NCBI GenBank assembly: GCA_963556065.3
Contig: CAUVYH020000027.1
Coordinates: forward strand, 124,001 to 188,000
Direction of reading: 5' to 3'
DNA length: 64,000 nucleotides
Source of the DNA: JBAXTE01 sp963556065
GTDB taxonomy: Bacteria; Bacteroidota; Bacteroidia; Bacteroidales; WCHB1-69
Every line of letters begins with the position of its first letter. The first letter of the stretch is position 1. Shown here one piece after another: positions 17,563-26,386 of the stretch. The notes under the pieces are model-generated. The model had not been told where the DNA came from, did no database searches, and saw nothing but the letters and a program-made list of their open reading frames with translations. Position numbers and translations under genes: made by a program.

Positions 17563-18144
17563 ATGGGGATTGATGATACAAAACGACAAATTATAACCAC
17601 GGCATCTCAATTGTTTGCTAAATATGGTTATTACAAAACTTCGATAGATAATGTTGCTAAGATGAGTAGAAGAGCAAAAGGCTCTATTTATTATCATTTT
17701 AACACCAAAGAAGAATTGTTTACGGCGGTGGTTTCCTCCGAAATAGAGATAGTAAAGGATGGGCTTACCAAAAATATTTTAATTCAGGAGATGCCTGCAG
17801 ACGAAAAGCTGAAAAAGTTTCTTATACAACGGATGGCATTGTTGTATAATGCAAAGAATTATCATGAAACACTTCAGGCTGATTTTTACAGTGAATTTGT
17901 CTTTCTGCAAAATTTGAGAAAGGAGTGGGAAGAATGGGTAAAATTACAGATACGTGTCATTGTAGAGCAGGGAATTAAAGAGGGAATATTTGAAGATATT
18001 CCTCAACTTGATGCAATGTTGGATGTTTTGTCTATGGTGTCTCGTGGTTTGGAGATTCCGTTTTATTTGCAAAATAAATATGAAGAGTTAAGCCCTTATT
18101 TCGATGGGATGTTAAAAATGCTCATTAAAGGGATGAAAAAATAA
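17563..18144 (+). CDS. TetR-family regulator heading the inositol-lipid operon
   Basis: 193 residues. The TetR helix-turn-helix is at residues ~8-55 (ITTASQLFAKYGYYKTSID, RAKGSIYYHFNTKEELF), followed by a ligand-binding helical domain. The stop lies 6 bases before the CDP-alcohol phosphatidyltransferase gene, so it is co-transcribed and probably autoregulates the lipid operon. It shows clear N-terminal similarity to the TetR gene at 15998 but a different C-terminal domain. Confidence 0.9.
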   Translation: MGIDDTKRQIITTASQLFAKYGYYKTSIDNVAKMSRRAKGSIYYHFNTKEELFTAVVSSEIEIVKDGLTKNILIQEMPADEKLKKFLIQRMALLYNAKNYHETLQADFYSEFVFLQNLRKEWEEWVKLQIRVIVEQGIKEGIFEDIPQLDAMLDVLSMVSRGLEIPFYLQNKYEELSPYFDGMLKMLIKGMKK

Positions 18145-18150
18145 TAGAAT

Positions 18151-18867
18151 ATGGGAAATACACAATATAAACCTTGGGAAAAAATCGGTAGAACGATAGT
18201 TTTTACCCTTTTTTATCCATTAATATGGCTCATTAAAAAATTGAATATTACTCCCAATATGTTAACTGTATTTGGACTGGTACTTAACATTGCAGCAGCG
18301 GTTCTACTTATTTATGGAGCCGAAAGTGCCGATCGTTTCCATTTGGCGTATGTTGGATACAGCGGTTTACTTATATTGCTTGGAGGACTGTTTGATATGC
18401 TGGATGGACTTATCGCGAAGAACTATGGAAAAGCTACAAAATTCGGAGCTCTTTTCGATTCTGTCCTTGATCGTTACAGTGAATTATTTATGTTTTTGGG
18501 CATTTTATATTATTTAGTGGCTCATCACTATTTCATAAGCTCGGTAGTTACATTTATGGCACTTGTAGGTTCAATGATGGTTAGCTATACACGTGCTCGT
18601 GCCGAAGGCTTAAACATTCCCTGCTCGGTGGGATTAATGCAGCGACCTGTCAGAGTGCTTTTAATCGGCTTTGCAGCTCTTTTTACCGGAATTGCCAATA
18701 TGATTTTTGGCCCATTTAACGAAATTCCGTTTTTAGGTAATTTCTATATTGTTGACACGATTGCGATATTAATCATTCCTATTTTTTTAGTGGCCGTTTT
18801 GTCTAACATCACTGCAATTGAAAGGCTTTACCATAGTTATAAATATACAATAAACAATAATCAATAA
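18151..18867 (+). CDS. CDP-alcohol phosphatidyltransferase, likely phosphatidylinositol-phosphate synthase
   Basis: 238-residue membrane enzyme with about six transmembrane helices. The CDP-alcohol phosphotransferase motif is complete except for one residue: DxxDGxxA-K-x8-GxxxDxxxD (from DMLDGLIAK to FGALFDSVLD), with Lys in place of the usual Arg. Because the next gene makes inositol-3-phosphate and the one after is a PgpA-type phosphatase, the likely reaction is CDP-diacylglycerol + inositol phosphate to phosphatidylinositol phosphate, as for the BT_1522 homologue in Bacteroides thetaiotaomicron. By sequence alone, a glycerol-phosphate (PgsA) role cannot be excluded. Confidence 0.85.
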   Translation: MGNTQYKPWEKIGRTIVFTLFYPLIWLIKKLNITPNMLTVFGLVLNIAAAVLLIYGAESADRFHLAYVGYSGLLILLGGLFDMLDGLIAKNYGKATKFGALFDSVLDRYSELFMFLGILYYLVAHHYFISSVVTFMALVGSMMVSYTRARAEGLNIPCSVGLMQRPVRVLLIGFAALFTGIANMIFGPFNEIPFLGNFYIVDTIAILIIPIFLVAVLSNITAIERLYHSYKYTINNNQ

Positions 18868-18887
18868 AACTTAATAAATTACGTATT

Positions 18888-20204
18888 ATGAATGCAATTC
18901 AAAAACCAACACCTGCAACTGGAAAATTAGGTGTGTTAACCCCTGGAATGGGAGCAGTATCCACTACATTTATTGCTGGTGTAATTGCTGTTCGAAATGG
19001 AATTAGTCAACCGATCGGTTCTTACACTCAAATAGGGAACATAAGATTGGGAAAACGTACTGAAAACAGAAATCCTAAAGTGAAAGATTTTGTGCCGTTG
19101 GCATCCTTAAATGACATCGTATTCGGCGGTTGGGATTTGTTTGAGGACAATGCATACGAATCGGCAATGAATGCTGGTGTTTTAGAGCAGTCGCTATTGG
19201 ATCAGATTAAGCCGGAGCTATCTCAAATTAAGCCGATGAAAGCCGTTTTTTATCCGGAGTTTGTAAAAAAACTTCATGGAACCCATGTAAAATCCACACG
19301 GACGAAAATGGATGCTGCCGAAGAGCTAATGGCCGACATGGAAAACTTTAAAAAGGAAAATAATTGTTCCCGTTTAGTTATAATTTGGTGTGGTTCAACA
19401 GAAGTTTATATTGAACCCTCTGCCGTTCATCAATCGATTGAAGCTTTTGAAAAAGGTCTTCGCGAAAATGATCCCAACATCTCGGCCAGTATGATATATG
19501 CTTATGCTGCAATTAAAAGCGGAGTGCCTTATTTTAATGGGGCTCCTGCATTATCCCTCGATACCCCTGCACTTATTGAGTTCTCAAAAAAAATGAATGT
19601 GCCAATAATGGGTAAAGATTTTAAAACCGGACAAACACTGATGAAAACCATTTTGGCTCCAGGTTTTCGCACTCGTTTATTAGGGATCAACGGCTGGTTT
19701 TCAACAAATATTCTTGGTAACCGCGATGGTGAGGTATTGGATGATCCGGAATCATTTAAGACGAAAGAAGTATCTAAACTTAGTGTTTTGGATAGTATTC
19801 TCGAGCCTGAAAAATATCCAGAACTATATAAAGACTTGTATCACAAAGTACGTATCAACTATTATCCTCCTCGTGGAGATGATAAAGAAGGTTGGGATAA
19901 TATCGACATTTTTGGCTGGCTGGGTTATAAAATGCAGATTAAAGTTGATTTTTTGTGTAAAGATTCCATTCTTGCAGCTCCCTTGGTACTTGATTTGGCC
20001 TTGTTTGCCGATTTAGCTCAACGTGCCGGAATGAAGGGTATTCAGGAATGGTTGTCGTTCTATTTTAAATCTCCTCAAACGGCCGAGGGATTGAAACCAT
20101 TGCACGATATTTTTCTTCAAAAAGTAAAACTGGAAAATACACTTCGTTTTATGATGGGAGAAGAATTAATTACTCACTTAGGATTAGATTATTACGAAGA
20201 TTAA
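18888..20204 (+). CDS. ino1: Inositol-3-phosphate synthase (myo-inositol-1-phosphate synthase)
   Basis: 438 residues. Converts glucose-6-phosphate to inositol-3-phosphate with an NAD cofactor. The N-terminal Rossmann motif is GVLTPGMGAVSTTF. The family-specific catalytic segment MGKDFKTGQTLMKT and NGWFSTNILGNRDGEVL are clear, as are the lysines expected in the active site (for example KSTRTKMD and FKTKEVSK). Length fits bacterial and archaeal MIPS. It lies 20 bases after the phosphatidyltransferase gene and supplies its substrate. Confidence 0.95.
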   Translation: MNAIQKPTPATGKLGVLTPGMGAVSTTFIAGVIAVRNGISQPIGSYTQIGNIRLGKRTENRNPKVKDFVPLASLNDIVFGGWDLFEDNAYESAMNAGVLEQSLLDQIKPELSQIKPMKAVFYPEFVKKLHGTHVKSTRTKMDAAEELMADMENFKKENNCSRLVIIWCGSTEVYIEPSAVHQSIEAFEKGLRENDPNISASMIYAYAAIKSGVPYFNGAPALSLDTPALIEFSKKMNVPIMGKDFKTGQTLMKTILAPGFRTRLLGINGWFSTNILGNRDGEVLDDPESFKTKEVSKLSVLDSILEPEKYPELYKDLYHKVRINYYPPRGDDKEGWDNIDIFGWLGYKMQIKVDFLCKDSILAAPLVLDLALFADLAQRAGMKGIQEWLSFYFKSPQTAEGLKPLHDIFLQKVKLENTLRFMMGEELITHLGLDYYED

Positions 20205-20214
20205 TATTGGGTCA

Positions 20215-20694
20215 ATGAAATTTTATAGAAGTATAGCTACAGCACTTGGAAGCGGTTATTTTCCTGTTGCACCCGGAACTGCCGGATCAATTGTGGGAAC
20301 AGTATTACTGTTTTTCCTCAACTTGGCCTTGGGCTTTGGAAATGTAGGGAAAGTTCCAGTTTTGCTTATTGATGCTTTAGCTATACTTTTTATGATATTT
20401 CTTGGATTTCATTCAATTAAAAAAGTTCACCAGGTATGGCCACACGATGATAATAGAATTGTAATCGATGAAGTGATAGGAGTATGGATTGCATCTTTTG
20501 CACTGCCGGTTAAATGGTATTATTATCTATTTGCACTTGTTTTTTTTCGTCTTTTCGATATTTTTAAACCGTTTGGAATTAGAACTATCGATAAAATGCA
20601 TTCGAATTGGAGTGTGATTTTTGACGATGTGTTGGCAGGCGTTTACGCTTCTATTACTTTGTGGATAGGTTTATTTTTTTATTCACTGATATAA
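20215..20694 (+). CDS. pgpA: PgpA-family lipid phosphatase, likely phosphatidylinositol-phosphate phosphatase
   Basis: 159-residue membrane protein of the phosphatidylglycerophosphatase A family: GSGYFPVAPGTAGSIVG at the N-terminus, then DDNRIVIDEVIGVWIA with the acidic metal-binding residues, and RLFDIFKPFGIRTIDK. Family members remove the terminal phosphate from phosphatidylglycerophosphate. Placed between an inositol-phosphate synthase and GtrA, it more likely acts on phosphatidylinositol phosphate, as reported for BT_1525. It starts 10 bases after ino1. Confidence 0.9.
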   Translation: MKFYRSIATALGSGYFPVAPGTAGSIVGTVLLFFLNLALGFGNVGKVPVLLIDALAILFMIFLGFHSIKKVHQVWPHDDNRIVIDEVIGVWIASFALPVKWYYYLFALVFFRLFDIFKPFGIRTIDKMHSNWSVIFDDVLAGVYASITLWIGLFFYSLI

Positions 20695-20697
20695 TTT

Positions 20698-21126
20698 ATG
20701 GCTACAACTAAACAACAACCACGATTTATCAGCTCGTTTTTGCGGTCTCAAATTTCTTCGGTTATTGCTACGGGGTGTGATTTTGCTGTTATGATTTTTT
20801 TAACTGAAATTATTCATCTTTGGTATCTGATTTCCGTATTTTTTGGGGCATTTACCGGAGGAACAGTTGCATTCGTTTTAGGAAGAAATTGGGCATTTGT
20901 ATGCAAAAACGGGAATCTTTGGAGACAGGCATTGCGCTATTTGTTAATCTGGGGAAGTAATATTGTATTGAATGTATCCGGCGTGTTTTGTTTAGTGAAT
21001 TTTTGTAATATAAAATATGTTTGGGCAAAGGTTATTATAGCTTCTGCAGTGGGAATATTATTTAGTTTTCCTATGCAGCGGTATTTTGTTTATGTTTTTA
21101 ATGAAGATGATAATGAGCTGGTTTAA
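20698..21126 (+). CDS. GtrA-family membrane protein
   Basis: 142 residues with four transmembrane helices in the GtrA (PF04138) pattern: FLRSQISSVIATGCDFAVMIFLTE, GGTVAFVLGRNWAF, and a C-terminal FPMQRYFVY. GtrA proteins assist transfer of lipid-linked sugars across the membrane, but many have unknown substrates. It starts 3 bases after pgpA and overlaps the next gene by 14 bases, so it is tightly coupled. A role in inositol-lipid flipping or glycosylation is inference. Confidence 0.85.
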   Translation: MATTKQQPRFISSFLRSQISSVIATGCDFAVMIFLTEIIHLWYLISVFFGAFTGGTVAFVLGRNWAFVCKNGNLWRQALRYLLIWGSNIVLNVSGVFCLVNFCNIKYVWAKVIIASAVGILFSFPMQRYFVYVFNEDDNELV

Positions 21127-23656
21127 CAAAACAAGACTTTTAGCAGTATTTTTTATCCTGATAGGAGTATGTTCTCAGGCGCAAACGTTTAAGCGTATTT
21201 CGGGTCGGGTAATTGATGCAAAAACAAAAGAACCGTTGGCTTTTGTGAATATTAAAATTGTAGGCAAAAATATTGGTACTATTACCGATTATAGTGGGTA
21301 TTACAAAATAGAAACACAATGGGCTTCAAATAAAATAGAAGCTTCTTTTATCGGATATACAAAAAGTATTAAGGCTCTGGGTGAAAGTAGTCGTCAAACG
21401 GTTGACTTTCAACTTGAACCAGTTAATTTTCAACTTTCCGAAGTTACGGTTGCCGCAAAAAAAGTAAAATACAGAAATAAAGGAAACCCTGCAGTGGAAC
21501 TCATCGAAAAGGTGATTAAAAATAAAGAGCAAAATCGCCCGGAAATGTTTGATTACTACGAGTATAAAAAGTATGAAAAACTCGAATTCGATCTGAATAA
21601 TATCACGGAAGAGTACAAAAAGAAAAAGGCATTTAAGAAATTTCAATTTATATTTACAATGGTGGATACTTCCACGGTTAATAATAAACCATACTTGCCT
21701 GTATTCTTGCAGGAAAGAGCCTCGGATGTTTATTATAGAAAGAAGTCCAACGATAAGAAGGAGCTTTTAACCGGCTCTCAAATGATTCAATTCCACGATT
21801 TTATCGATAATAACGGAATTGCTCAACTTACCGGAAACATGTATCAGAAGGTGGATATCTACGATAATCATATTATGTTGCTTACCAATCAGTTTGTAAG
21901 CCCAATTTCTCCGATTGCACCTATGGTATATCAGTTTTTTATTAAAGATACCGTCGAATTCAATGGGGTTAAATGTATTGATTTGGTGTTTCAGCCTCGA
22001 AATAAATCGGACTTTGCTTTTATGGGCAATATGTTGATTACCAACGATGATCGGTATGCTGTTGTAAAATGTACAATGCGTGTTCCGTCGCAAATAAATT
22101 TAAACTTTGTAAACGATCTTGAAATCATTCAGGAGTTTCAGTTGATAGATCAAAAAATATGGTTGCTTACCCACGATCAGATTATTATCGATTTTAATAT
22201 TGGTAAAAAAGGAGTGGGGGTGTTTGGAAAGAAAAATGAATATTATACCGATTTTAAATTTAACCAGCCTCGGCCGGATGAAGATTATTCGGGAATTGAA
22301 CATACAAAGAAAGCTCCGAATTACAATAACAGAGATAGCGCTTTTTGGAATCTTGTCAGAGGGGATAATTTTTCGCCTAAGGAACAGCGAATATATGTTT
22401 TAGTGGATAGTATTCAGCATATTCCCGCTTTCAAAAACACAATGGACATTGTGATGCTTTTTGTATCGGGCTATTGGAATTTTAATAAAATAGATGTCGG
22501 TGCGGTAAATACCTTTTACAGCTTTAACGATGTCGAAGGTTTTCGTTTACGTTTAGGAGGGCGAACAAGTAAGAAATTCAGTAAAACGGTGCGACTTGAC
22601 GGTAATATTCTGTATGGGTTTAAAGATGAACAGTTCAAGTATTCCGGACGTTTTACCTGGTCGTTAAACCATCGCCCTATAGATGAATTTCCACAACATA
22701 AACTTCGATTGTTTTATCAGTATGAAACTAATTTTCCGGGAATGGAGATGCAAATGGTAAACGAAGACAATTTTTTGTTGTCGTTTAAAAGAGGGGTTGC
22801 TGATAAGATCATGTATTATCGCAAAGCGGAAATTGAGCATTCCATCGATCTTGGAAATGGGTTTTCTCACATGATAAGTCTTCGCAATGTGATTCAAAAT
22901 CCGGGAGGAAATTGGAATTTCAGTTATACCGATGGGACAAAAATTAAAGATTTAACTGTTTCCGAAATTGCCGGGCAACTGCGATTTGCCCCCAACGAAA
23001 AATATTATCAGGGTCTTGATTATAAAACTCCTGTATTTACCAATAATCCGGTGTTTCAGCTTAATTATACTTTTGGGCTTAAGAATGTACTAAACAGCGA
23101 TTATGAATATCAAAAGTTATCTTTGCAGATATTTAAAAGATTTTATCTCTCGGTGTTGGGTTATAGCGATGTTGAAATTAGGGGAGAGAAAGTTTTCGGT
23201 AAAGGATTGCCGTTCCCATTGCTGGCTATGCATCGGGCAAATCAAACCTATTCTTATCAATTGTATTCGTATAACCTAATGAATTTTCTTGAATTTGTGA
23301 GCGACCAGTATGTGAGCATAAATATCGATCATAACTTTAATGGATTTTTCTTCAATAAAATCCCATTGCTTAAACATTTAAAATTACGTGATGTAATGTC
23401 TTTTAAAGCACTATACGGGAATGTAACAAATGCAAACAATCCTTTATATACCAGTGGGTTGATGCAGTTTCCGGTAGATGAAAAAGGTAATTTGTCAACG
23501 TTTACGCTCGATCAAAAACCCTATATGGAGATGAGTGTAGGGGTGTCGAATATTTTTAAATTGTTTCGCATCGATTTAGTGCGCCGCCTCACATATCTGG
23601 ATCATCCGAATGTTTCCGAATATGGAATCAGAGCTCGTTTTAAATTTGATTTTTAA
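21113..23656 (+). CDS. DUF5686 outer-membrane protein with carboxypeptidase-like regulatory domain
   Basis: 847 residues. Signal peptide (MSWFNKTRLLAVFFILIGVCSQAQ), then a CarboxypepD_reg-like beta-sandwich (residues ~28-110; ISGRVIDAKTKEPLAFVNI), a central domain, and a C-terminal region (about 490-847) of alternating aromatic beta strands ending in IRARFKFDF. A terminal Phe is typical of outer-membrane barrels. I take the ATG at 21113 as start, giving a clean signal peptide; a longer in-frame start at 21086 would overlap GtrA by 41 bases. Its place in a lipid operon suggests an envelope role, otherwise unknown. Confidence 0.85.
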   Translation: MSWFNKTRLLAVFFILIGVCSQAQTFKRISGRVIDAKTKEPLAFVNIKIVGKNIGTITDYSGYYKIETQWASNKIEASFIGYTKSIKALGESSRQTVDFQLEPVNFQLSEVTVAAKKVKYRNKGNPAVELIEKVIKNKEQNRPEMFDYYEYKKYEKLEFDLNNITEEYKKKKAFKKFQFIFTMVDTSTVNNKPYLPVFLQERASDVYYRKKSNDKKELLTGSQMIQFHDFIDNNGIAQLTGNMYQKVDIYDNHIMLLTNQFVSPISPIAPMVYQFFIKDTVEFNGVKCIDLVFQPRNKSDFAFMGNMLITNDDRYAVVKCTMRVPSQINLNFVNDLEIIQEFQLIDQKIWLLTHDQIIIDFNIGKKGVGVFGKKNEYYTDFKFNQPRPDEDYSGIEHTKKAPNYNNRDSAFWNLVRGDNFSPKEQRIYVLVDSIQHIPAFKNTMDIVMLFVSGYWNFNKIDVGAVNTFYSFNDVEGFRLRLGGRTSKKFSKTVRLDGNILYGFKDEQFKYSGRFTWSLNHRPIDEFPQHKLRLFYQYETNFPGMEMQMVNEDNFLLSFKRGVADKIMYYRKAEIEHSIDLGNGFSHMISLRNVIQNPGGNWNFSYTDGTKIKDLTVSEIAGQLRFAPNEKYYQGLDYKTPVFTNNPVFQLNYTFGLKNVLNSDYEYQKLSLQIFKRFYLSVLGYSDVEIRGEKVFGKGLPFPLLAMHRANQTYSYQLYSYNLMNFLEFVSDQYVSINIDHNFNGFFFNKIPLLKHLKLRDVMSFKALYGNVTNANNPLYTSGLMQFPVDEKGNLSTFTLDQKPYMEMSVGVSNIFKLFRIDLVRRLTYLDHPNVSEYGIRARFKFDF

Positions 23657-23674
23657 TTAAAAACTTTAGCTGTT

Positions 23675-24202
23675 ATGTTCTTAAATTCAATATCTGTAAT
23701 TTTGTTTACGCTTTTTACTGGCGGAATTCCTCCGAATTATCCCACCCCGCCTAAAACAATAAACAGGCTTTTTTACATACAACGAAACCATAACAGAAAT
23801 ACTGTGGTTTATGATGCTAATTTTAGGGCAAATGGTTTTGTAGATGAAAGTAAACCGATAAATGTTTATTGGATTCGTTATGAGGAAGGAGGAAGTACAA
23901 TGGAGTTGCGTGCAATTGAGAAACGTATGGCATTTGGAGTTAAATGTAAAAAAATAAAAGGTGCCGCTAACCAATTTAGTGTGAAGCTTGTGGCTTACGA
24001 TGAGCGTGAATTCTTGCTGAAACAGGACGCTCCTTTTAAAGCATCTCTTTATGGGTTTATTAATAAAAAACAAGCAAAAGTCAATTGTATGTACATATTT
24101 GCCGACAATTCGGGCGTTTTTCCGGATGTTAAATATGTGGAGCTTTATGGAACTGCAATAGGCAGTGGCGAAAAATTATACGAGAAAGTAATCAATGATT
24201 AG
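23675..24202 (+). CDS. DUF4833 secreted protein
   Basis: 175 residues. A short hydrophobic N-terminus (ISVILFTLFTGGI) suggests export. The core NRLFYIQRNHNRNTVVYDAN and INVYWIRYEEGG are the signature of DUF4833 as I know it. The function is unknown. It starts 18 bases after the DUF5686 gene and ends 5 bases before the AUR1-like gene, firmly inside the operon. Confidence 0.8.
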   Translation: MFLNSISVILFTLFTGGIPPNYPTPPKTINRLFYIQRNHNRNTVVYDANFRANGFVDESKPINVYWIRYEEGGSTMELRAIEKRMAFGVKCKKIKGAANQFSVKLVAYDEREFLLKQDAPFKASLYGFINKKQAKVNCMYIFADNSGVFPDVKYVELYGTAIGSGEKLYEKVIND

Positions 24203-24207
24203 AAGCA

Positions 24208-25128
24208 ATGGAATTTACTCGGTTTACACGGCAAAATGTTATAGCAAATAGCTTGGTTGTTTTGCTTTATCTGACTTGGAGTTTCTTCTTTGTCGGGTTG
24301 CGAAGCGACCAGTTTTTTCTAATATCCGTTTATTTACTCACTTTTTATGCTACGCCCAGAACCCGTAAGTTTGTTCTCGCATTCTCTATTTTTATTGTAT
24401 ATTGGATTATTTACGACTCAATGAGGGTTTTCCCGAATTATTTGGTAAATGCAGTGCACATAGCTCAGCCGTATGAGATAGAAAAGGGATTATTTGGTAT
24501 CTATTATCATGGGGTATTGCAAACGCCCAACGAATTCTTTGCCTTAACTCATACTGTTTTTCTTGATCTTCTTACCGGAATATTCTATCTTAATTGGGTT
24601 CCACTTCCGTTGATGTTTGCCTTTTATTTTTTTGCAACCGGAAAGAAAGAATTGTTTTTCGGTTTTGCATTAGTCTTTTTTATAACCAATCTCATCGGTT
24701 TTGTAATATATTATTTATATCCGGCGGCACCGCCATGGTATTATGCAGTACATGGAAACCAGTTTATTGCCGATACAATGGGTAGTAGAGCGGGGTTTAT
24801 TCACTTTGATGAATTAGTGGGTGTAGATGTGTTTAAAAATATTTACGACAAAAATGCAAATGTTTTTGCGGCTGTTCCGTCCTTGCATTCGTCGTATCCG
24901 GTTATTTTACTGTATTATGCCAGTAAGTTGAAAAAGCCTTGGGTTACGATTTGCCTTTCCGTTTTTACACTTGGAATTTGGTTTTCGGCAGTATATTCAG
25001 GACATCATTATATTATCGATGTGATATTGGGATTAAGTTGTGCAATAACAGGAATCATTGTGTACAACTATGTTTGTCGAATCCCCAAAGTAAAACGCTG
25101 GCTGGCTCGATATGCAAAGCTTATCTAG
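24208..25128 (+). CDS. AUR1-like PAP2 membrane protein, candidate inositol phosphorylceramide synthase
   Basis: 306 residues with six or more transmembrane helices. The phosphotransferase motifs typical of Aur1/PAP2 enzymes are present: YLYPAAPPWYY upstream, VPSLHSSYPV (about 223-232) and YSGHHYIIDVILG (about 263-275), giving the His-His-Asp set. The P-S-L-H-S form and GHHY..D spacing are closer to inositol phosphorylceramide synthases than to simple lipid phosphatases. The likely reaction is transfer of phosphoinositol from phosphatidylinositol to ceramide. A phosphatase role is the alternative. It is the last gene of the operon and converges on aspartate kinase with 7 bases between. Confidence 0.75.
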   Translation: MEFTRFTRQNVIANSLVVLLYLTWSFFFVGLRSDQFFLISVYLLTFYATPRTRKFVLAFSIFIVYWIIYDSMRVFPNYLVNAVHIAQPYEIEKGLFGIYYHGVLQTPNEFFALTHTVFLDLLTGIFYLNWVPLPLMFAFYFFATGKKELFFGFALVFFITNLIGFVIYYLYPAAPPWYYAVHGNQFIADTMGSRAGFIHFDELVGVDVFKNIYDKNANVFAAVPSLHSSYPVILLYYASKLKKPWVTICLSVFTLGIWFSAVYSGHHYIIDVILGLSCAITGIIVYNYVCRIPKVKRWLARYAKLI

Positions 25129-25135
25129 CGTTAGG

Positions 25136-26386
25136 CTACGTTTCAACAACCAGCTGGATAGTCGTTCTGCTTTTTTGTTCGGTGAAAATTTTTCGGTTCT
25201 TTACAACTTTATCAATGGTCTGTTGGTCGTAGTTTCGAATCGTAATAAGTTCTAAGTTGAGATTATATTTAACGTTAAACTCTGTATTTAATTCTTCGAT
25301 CAAATCGTTTAATGCTTCCGGTTTATAATCCACGCAAACCGAGAAGCTGATTGCCGAGTTTTGCATTAAATTTATTTTTACACCAAAGTGAGCAAAAAGA
25401 CCGAAGATTAACGAAAGATTCTCTTCTGCAATAAAAGAAAAATCGATGGGGTAGATTGAGATTAGTGCCTGATTGCGCTTAAAAATATAGCAGGGTGTAC
25501 GATTTGAGTTGGATTCATTGCAGATGATGCTACCGGGTGCTTTAAAGTTGTAGAATGATTTTACCCGCAGGGGAATAGACTTGTTTTGCAGCGGCTTAAT
25601 GGTTTTTGGATGGATAATAGTCGCTCCGTAATAAGCGAGTTCAATCGCTTCTTTGTAAGATATCTTATCCAGTTTTATTGCATCCGGAAAATACTTTGGA
25701 TCGGCATTCAGTAGTCCAGGGACATCTTTCCATATAGTAACATCCGTGGCATTTAATGAATACCCGAAAATTGCGGCACTATAATCAGATCCTTCTCTTC
25801 CCAATGTAGTGGTTGTATATTCGTCGGTGCCTGCAATAAAGCCTTGTGTGATGATAATAGATGCTTCTGCCGTGAGGATTTGTTTTTTGATTTTTTGTTC
25901 CGTTTTAACCCAATTTACATTTCCCTCTCTGTAATTATTATCGGTTCTGATAATGTAACGTGCATCGACCCACTTATTTGATATTCCGATGAAATTAAGA
26001 TATTCGGAAAGTAGTGAGGCCGAAATTAATTCGCCATAGGATACAATTTGGTCGTATTCGTAATTGAAATTTTCGCTGGGCTCGCGTTGAAGGTATTCGG
26101 ATAGTTTATCAAAAAATCTTAACGTATGTTCTGCTTTTGATAGGGTATTGTCAAATATTTCGGCTATTATTTTAAAATGATACTGAATAATGGCATCAAG
26201 GTCTTTTTGTGTGGATTCTCCTTTAAAAAAAACTTCTGCTAATTTTTCCAGCGCATTTGTTGTTTTACCCATAGCGGAGACTACAACAATAATTTGCTCT
26301 GTTGGGAATGATGAAATAATCGTTCCTACATTTTTTATAGACTCGGCACTGCTAACTGATGCCCCTCCAAATTTGAAAACTTTCAT
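25136..26386 (-). CDS. Aspartate kinase, monofunctional
   Basis: 416 residues. Phosphorylates aspartate, the first step to Lys, Met and Thr. The kinase motif is MKVFKFGGASVSS. The substrate region TTLGREGSDYSAAIFGYSL and VTIWKDVPGLLNADP are conserved. A C-terminal ACT region (about 310-400) with SINLMQNSA-like spacing (VKINLMQNSAISFSVCVDY) suggests feedback control by an amino acid. There is no fused homoserine dehydrogenase. The gene is alone on the minus strand, with a 303-bp repeat-bearing gap upstream. Confidence 0.93.
   Translation of the reverse strand: MKVFKFGGASVSSAESIKNVGTIISSFPTEQIIVVVSAMGKTTNALEKLAEVFFKGESTQKDLDAIIQYHFKIIAEIFDNTLSKAEHTLRFFDKLSEYLQREPSENFNYEYDQIVSYGELISASLLSEYLNFIGISNKWVDARYIIRTDNNYREGNVNWVKTEQKIKKQILTAEASIIITQGFIAGTDEYTTTTLGREGSDYSAAIFGYSLNATDVTIWKDVPGLLNADPKYFPDAIKLDKISYKEAIELAYYGATIIHPKTIKPLQNKSIPLRVKSFYNFKAPGSIICNESNSNRTPCYIFKRNQALISIYPIDFSFIAEENLSLIFGLFAHFGVKINLMQNSAISFSVCVDYKPEALNDLIEELNTEFNVKYNLNLELITIRNYDQQTIDKVVKNRKIFTEQKSRTTIQLVVET

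Noticed and set aside
20215..20694. Plain phosphatidylglycerophosphatase role for the PgpA-like protein
   Set aside because: Possible by family, but operon position between inositol-phosphate synthase and GtrA makes an inositol-lipid substrate more likely; left as the alternative.
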